From Pyrocephalus nanus (taxonomy: Eukaryota; Chordata; Aves; Passeriformes; Tyrannidae), in NCBI GenBank assembly GCA_038380795.1, contig CM076263.1, positions 14,746,709-14,810,708 on the forward strand: a stretch of 64,000 nt of DNA, read 5' to 3'. Positions within the stretch are counted from its first letter, which is position 1, and every line of letters starts with the position of its first letter. The notes below the pieces were generated by a model. It searched no databases. It had not been told where the DNA came from and worked only from the letters and a program-made list of their open reading frames with translations. The translations under genes and the position numbers were made by a program. This document shows, piece after piece, positions 62,569-64,000 of the stretch.

Positions 62569-62719
62569 AGACAAACCAAACCAAACCAAATTAAAAAACC
62601 GAAAAACAAGCAAGCAACCAAACAAAACCAAACAAAAACCCCAAAAACAAAACAACAAACAAACAAACAAAAACAAAAAATAAACAACCCCAAACCCAAC
62701 CAAACAAACAAGAAACAAA
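62569..62719 (+). repeat. Long A/C tract
   Basis: The longest A/C tract in the window, about 150 bp, with (CCAAA)n, (CAAGCAAC), CCCCAAAAAC and (CAAA)n units. The minus-strand frames of 71 and 81 codons (Phe/Leu/Val/Cys-rich, resembling membrane proteins) and the Lys/Gln/Asn/Thr-rich plus frame are translations of the repeat. Confidence 0.8.
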
Positions 62720-64000
62720 GCACTGCATAAATCAGGCCAGGGTAGTTCTAGGGGATGAATTGCAATATGAAGATAAAATGGAAACATTTACATTAAATTA
62801 ATCATTGGTTCATTTGGAAAAAACAGCAGGAATTATCTTACAACAAGTATTATTACCAAAGGCAAATGATCTTCCCTTAAGATGTGCATAAATTAGTTTG
62901 GTACAGGTGTATAAATTTTATGTGACATGAAATAGTTGTAGATCCACTAATGCTCCTTCATTCCACTCAAGCACACACTGGTTATTGGGACAGTATATGC
63001 AGTTCTTCCTGGCTGTGCACCGCATATAATTCTGTAACAACTCATGGCTCAGTATGGGAGATACATTTTGCTTTGAGAATTTAATGTCGAAGTCAGTAAG
63101 AATAAAGTGTACTTGAGAATATTCAGGAAAGTTAGACAGAGTGGAAAACAATTTTATCTCAAAAAATTACATGAGCATTAAAGCAAAACATAAATTTCCC
63201 TAAACTTCATAATGCAACAGCTATGCAGTGGATGCCCTATTCATAATATCCATGATTTTTGATGAAAATATGTAATATTCCAAAATTAGCAGAAGTGTTT
63301 CTAAGGGTAGCTTTGAAATCATACTTTAAGAAAAGTTATCATGAGAAGATCTGTCACTTTTAAAATTTTTGTATGGTTAAAGAAGGTGGTAAAAATGAGA
63401 ACCAATGCATTTTTGTCAGAATTCAGGACATAAATTAGTCTCTTCTTAAAGGATTGCCTGATGGTGTTTTTCTTGCATTGCTTTGCACCATGTGAATTGT
63501 CAGAAGCATGTCATGAAATCACACATGCCACTTTTAAATACTTGCATCTTTGTTCTACTGCGTAGCCTTGTGTAATTACATTTTCAACTTTTCAAACATC
63601 AAAATGAACTAGTTTAATTGAAATAGTGTCTTTGGGTACTGGGGCAAAACAATGTGTCTTCCTTCTCTGTGCTGTTTCATTCCCTTCTGTTTTCATTATT
63701 AGAACCTTTTGAAGAAGACCTGGAGGGCTGTACTAAATCTGTGTAAAGATTTATTTGCTTTAGTTTAGCTGACAAATCACCAGAAATGCTGTGCACCATA
63801 GATGTTATAGGCTGATGAAGAAAACTGTACAACAGTATTTAAATAATCAAAGCATATAATTTAGAGTATGCTGAGGAATGTTAAACTAATATAATCAAAC
63901 TCCAAAGGAACTTGGTATAATTTAGGGAAAAACTGAAGTATGTGCATGTTTCAATATGCAGTAACACAAGTTTTATCCTGGCATCCATCAGCAATGCTTT
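62720..64000. other. Unique A+T-rich sequence, no gene seen
   Basis: No coding region, RNA gene or repeat family is recognised up to the window end. Confidence 0.5.

Noticed and set aside
62508..62787. Phe/Leu/Val/Cys-rich minus-strand frames resembling membrane proteins
   Set aside because: They are translations of the long A/C tract read as T/G on the other strand.

Overview
The window looks like a piece of an avian nuclear genome (about two-thirds A+T): long stretches without coding capacity carrying the remains of bird-typical retrotransposons. The main evidence is five CR1 LINE pieces, several with the ATTCTATGATTCT-like 3' terminus, and solo LTRs of the avian ERVL-like type. I cannot name the species. 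I find no complete protein-coding gene, tRNA, rRNA or CRISPR array. The setting is an intergenic desert or a very large intron.

Layout. 1-18460 is A+T-rich unique sequence with two CR1 pieces (about 3990-4120, minus; 7109-7603, plus, carrying the end of ORF2), a polypurine tract and microsatellites. 18468-18949 is a solo LTR on the minus strand. Next to it at 18986-19096 lies a minus-strand open stretch behind a good splice acceptor, the best candidate for a host coding exon. 19740-20345 is an unidentified G+C-richer island. 20381-45700 is mostly unique sequence. It includes a strong CTCF-like motif (31854-31868), a second in the opposite direction (35486-35497), and a homeodomain-site-rich block that could be a conserved enhancer (32700-33010).

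The repeat-rich part is 46000-51780. A solo LTR (46304-46869, plus) is inserted in an old minus-strand CR1 reverse-transcriptase fragment. About 3.5 kb further on, a related LTR on the minus strand (50406-51778) is itself split by a second LTR-like element (50881-51599) flanked by the perfect 5-bp direct repeat CTAAA. A CR1 3' end follows at 52035-52238 (plus), another short CR1 at 55956-56075 (minus), and a possible LTR 5' fragment at 61956.

A second recurrent theme is A/C-only tracts (CAAA, CAAAA, CCAAA units) of 40-150 bp, at least ten on the + strand and a few as the T/G complement, with three close together at 61462-62719. All repeat assignments rest on recognition by eye of known avian families. 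No similarity search was possible.
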